This document shows, piece after piece, positions 40,473 to 42,462 of a stretch of 42,462 nucleotides of DNA (within the stretch, counting starts at the first letter, position 1; the number at the start of each line of letters is the position of its first letter). The stretch is from Methanobrevibacter sp. (GTDB taxonomy: Archaea > Methanobacteriota > Methanobacteria > Methanobacteriales > Methanobacteriaceae), in NCBI RefSeq assembly GCF_017447225.1, contig NZ_JAFSNZ010000111.1:1-42462 (forward strand). The letters run 5' to 3'. The notes under the pieces were generated by a model. That model saw nothing but the letters and a program-made list of their open reading frames with translations, was not told where the DNA came from and ran no database searches. The position numbers were made by a program, and so were the translations under genes.

Positions 40473-40814
40473 TTATTTCACCTTCTCACAAACACCCATC
40501 ACTTCAAAACCATACAAATACAACATGCTACCATTATCCAAAGTAACAAACTTATCCAACAGACACCTCTTCAAATCCCTCAAATTATTAAAACCACATT
40601 TGCATGCAATTTTATCAGATAACTCTGAAAACCTGACCCACTCAATACCGGAAATCTCAACAACAACATGATCATCCCTGCCACTGAATCTCATAGGAAC
40701 CCAATCATTAACCCGGACATTCAACCTGGAAGATGGAGTTCGGACAATCATCGTTTTTTGACCTGACTTAACTTTATCATAATCTCCACCAGGAAGAGTT
40801 ATTCTTTCACTCAT
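40473..40814 (-). CDS. ASCH-like (PUA-fold) domain protein 2
   Basis: Protein of 113 residues starting MSERITLPGGDYDKVKSGQK at 40814, five bases after GGTGAT. Same pattern as the first ASCH-like gene: YDKVKSGQKTMIVRTPSSRLNVRVNDWVPMRFSG, ISGIEWVRFSELSDKIACKCGFNNLRDLKRCLLDKF, and LYLYGFEVM. Here the G-x-K-T-x-x-x-R motif reads GQKTMIVR. It diverges strongly from its paralogue. Possible nucleic-acid-binding or RNA-related role. Confidence 0.65.
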   Translation of the reverse strand: MSERITLPGGDYDKVKSGQKTMIVRTPSSRLNVRVNDWVPMRFSGRDDHVVVEISGIEWVRFSELSDKIACKCGFNNLRDLKRCLLDKFVTLDNGSMLYLYGFEVMGVCEKVK

Positions 40815-40941
40815 CAGCAATCACCCGTAACCAAACAGCAACATCAGATTCATGATCCACTTTAACTTCAAAGACTTCATCACCAGCATCAATTAAAACA
40901 TACTTCTCCTCATCAAATTTTTTCAAATCTTTAACTTTCAT
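40807..40941 (-). CDS. Small acidic protein (44 residues)
   Basis: ATG at 40941 overlaps the stop of the zinc-ribbon gene (ATGA). Sequence MKVKDLKKFDEEKYVLIDAG and then DEVFEVKVDHESDVAVWLRVIADE: a compact beta-type protein. Overlaps the start of ASCH-like gene 2 by eight bases. No family recognised. Confidence 0.5.
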   Translation of the reverse strand: MKVKDLKKFDEEKYVLIDAGDEVFEVKVDHESDVAVWLRVIADE

Positions 40942-41087
40942 TTCAAAAGCACCTCACCGAGAATATTATTTTGTGTTTCTTCATGTTCATGGCCACAAAC
41001 AGGACACTTCCAATACTTGGATAAAACACCATGAAAATTACTGGTGCATTTTAAAATAATTTTAGCTCCACAATCAGGACATATCAT
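40938..41087 (-). CDS. Small zinc-ribbon protein
   Basis: Protein of 49 residues starting MICPDCGAKIILKC. Two CxxC knuckles, CPDC (3-6) and CPVC (28-31) with 21 residues between, form a rubredoxin-like zinc ribbon; the ribbon is flanked by KYWK and GHEHEE. AAGGT precedes ATG 41087. Such proteins can bind nucleic acid or other proteins. It is coupled to the next gene. Confidence 0.6.
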   Translation of the reverse strand: MICPDCGAKIILKCTSNFHGVLSKYWKCPVCGHEHEETQNNILGEVLLK

Positions 41088-41128
41088 TTTACCTTAACTC
41101 CTAGAAATAATAATTGAAAAAGGATTTT

Positions 41129-42394
41129 TTAAATAAACCCTTTTTCACGCCTCTTTTGAGGATTATTCTCAACAAACTTATCCTCCTTTTTCAAAAGCAC
41201 CTTCAACTGATAATCATCATAATTATCCACAATCAAACGAATACACTCAGAAGGACAAAAAGGATTCTTATCAATCAATTCACGAACATATTCCTCAAGC
41301 ACATCATCAGAATAACCATAAGGAATACCATCCAACATCTTTTTAACTTCATCAACATTCAACTTAGTCTCCTGACCATTAACCCTCAAAGTACCATTAT
41401 ACACTTCAAAATGAGGATTATTAACCTGACGCAAATATTTATCATACTTAGACAAAATCATACTAAAATGCCCTTTAACCAAATGATAAATAATACATTC
41501 AAAAGAAGAACTATGAACACCACAAGTTGCCAGATAAGTACAACACTCATCAAACAAACCATTAGTTAAAACTTTACCATCAACCATCTTAGCTAACTTT
41601 TTCAACTGCTTAGCATTAATATCAAAAGTTTTACCACGTTTTGATTTAATATACAAATTATTAATCAACTCAAAACCAATATTATTATATCTTTGCTTAA
41701 ACTGATACACACCATCCCCTTTATAGCCTTCATCTACAGCATCAGGAATAATTTTAACATAAATAATAGGAGCATTATGTATATCATTGACAGACATGAA
41801 ACGAATATTTTTCATCGTTCTAGTTTTCTTAAACGTATTATTCACGGTAGATGAAGTTAATCCTAGTTTTTTAGAAATATTTCGAACAGTTGGTTCATCA
41901 ATTAACTTTTTAGTTAAATTTCTACCAGTAATACCCTCGAATTTAGATCGAATTCTTTTAAAGTATTCCTCACATTCACTTTCAGTCATTTCAGGAAGAC
42001 ATTTTAATACGTTTTCATCATTTTTATTTAGTACAATTTCCTCAGTTGACTTTTTACTTTTGGATCCGTTTGAAGTGTTTGTAGTGTGTTTTACTTCAAG
42101 AGAAGGCATTCCATTAAAATCATTTGTGATTGGTTTGGTCTTAACAGATTTTTTAATTTCATCTAATTTTATTAAGATTTTGTCATCTATTGTAGATAAT
42201 TCCTGGAAATCTTTTTTTAATTGGGTAGTTTCGTTATTGATTTCATCTATTTTGTTAGCAACTATATCAAAATAATCTTGTAATTTTTTATTGACATAGT
42301 TTTCAACGATGTTGTTGATTTCAGTGTTATTTTCGTTTTCTTGGAATATGTATTCTAGAAACATTTTTAATGCTTCTTTTTTGTTTTCGTTCAT
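41129..42394 (-). CDS. Coiled-coil protein with central HTH, unrecognised
   Basis: Protein of 421 residues; GAGG lies nine bases before ATG 42394. Residues 20-90 are a coiled coil (NNIVENYVNKKLQDYFDIVA ... ETTQLKKDFQEL), then a linker, then residues 135-195 with a helix-turn-helix (EPTVRNISKKLGLTSSTVNNT). The rest is mixed alpha/beta with FDECCTYLATCGVHSS and a basic C-end (NNPQKRREKGFI). First gene of the rightmost operon, directly after a promoter-like region. Could be a replication initiator or transcription regulator. Function unknown. Confidence 0.5.
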   Translation of the reverse strand: MNENKKEALKMFLEYIFQENENNTEINNIVENYVNKKLQDYFDIVANKIDEINNETTQLKKDFQELSTIDDKILIKLDEIKKSVKTKPITNDFNGMPSLEVKHTTNTSNGSKSKKSTEEIVLNKNDENVLKCLPEMTESECEEYFKRIRSKFEGITGRNLTKKLIDEPTVRNISKKLGLTSSTVNNTFKKTRTMKNIRFMSVNDIHNAPIIYVKIIPDAVDEGYKGDGVYQFKQRYNNIGFELINNLYIKSKRGKTFDINAKQLKKLAKMVDGKVLTNGLFDECCTYLATCGVHSSSFECIIYHLVKGHFSMILSKYDKYLRQVNNPHFEVYNGTLRVNGQETKLNVDEVKKMLDGIPYGYSDDVLEEYVRELIDKNPFCPSECIRLIVDNYDDYQLKVLLKKEDKFVENNPQKRREKGFI

Positions 42395-42462
42395 TTTTAT
42401 CGGCCTCTTTTTTCCTTTTTTAAAATATTAACATTGTTATATTATATCATATATTGATAAAA
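42395..42462 (-). promoter_or_regulatory. Candidate archaeal promoter for the rightmost operon
   Basis: The minus strand upstream of ATG 42394 is nearly all A/T and carries ATATATGATATAATATAAC (about 42433-42452), a plausible TATA box, followed by the purine-rich AAAAAAGGAAAAAAGAGG leader. Seen by eye only; the window ends close upstream, so other elements may be missing. Confidence 0.35.

Noticed and set aside
41114-42275. Plus-strand frames opposite the rightmost gene
   Set aside because: Ile/Leu/Thr-rich low-complexity translation typical of antisense A+T-rich DNA; no start signals.
1-42462. CRISPR array, insertion sequence or rRNA
   Set aside because: No regularly spaced repeats, transposase or rRNA-like sequence was found on reading.

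Overview
This window looks like a large part of the genome (or provirus) of a tailed, contractile-tail (myovirus-type) virus of a pseudomurein-walled methanogen, most likely Methanobrevibacter or a close relative in the Methanobacteriales. The evidence is: a head and tail gene set in the order of Bacillus PBSX-type phages; a transglutaminase-fold peptidase with a Cys-His-Asp triad of the pseudomurein endoisopeptidase kind inside the baseplate hub; Ig-like repeats like those of Methanobrevibacter adhesin-like proteins; TFB-like zinc-ribbon and cyclin-like proteins; very A+T-rich DNA; and strong GGAGGTGAT-type ribosome binding sites. The host assignment is inference; no host gene, integrase or att site is visible. 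Neither end looks like a genome end: a fibre gene runs off the left edge.

Nearly everything is on the minus strand, so the genome reads right to left. Right end (about 42.4 to 36.2 kb): a probable early/regulatory operon with a coiled-coil/HTH protein, many tiny ATGA-coupled genes (zinc ribbon, ribbon-helix-helix, two ASCH-like proteins), an HNH nuclease, coiled-coil proteins, a cyclin-fold-like protein, a STAS-like protein and a TFIIB-type zinc ribbon. Then come a holin and an XhlA-like lysis pair, two perfect palindromes, terminase small and large subunits, portal, a MuF protein with a C-terminal HEMGH zinc-protease domain, a small possible immunity protein and a membrane protein.

A structured non-coding stretch of about 500 bases (28874-29377) separates these from the prohead protease, major capsid protein, decoration protein, connector proteins, tail terminator, sheath, tube, frameshifting tail chaperone, tape measure, baseplate (XkdP/Q/R/S/T/U order) and finally a set of receptor-binding and fibre proteins running to the left edge.

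The most unusual signals are: (1) three tRNA-like elements that keep perfect acceptor-stem and T-arm pairing but have no D or anticodon arm, two of them ending 31-35 bases upstream of the start of a late gene block; (2) a MuF-metallopeptidase/possible-immunity/membrane-protein cassette resembling phage polymorphic toxins; (3) a baseplate hub gene split in two, with a cell-wall peptidase at the C-end of one half and an unrecognised domain at the N-end of the other; (4) a possible two-gene TFB mimic just before the late genes; and (5) Ig/Cna-B-like modules on the capsid protein, decoration protein, baseplate and fibres. The only likely plus-strand gene is a 24-residue acidic peptide with a near-perfect ribosome binding site.
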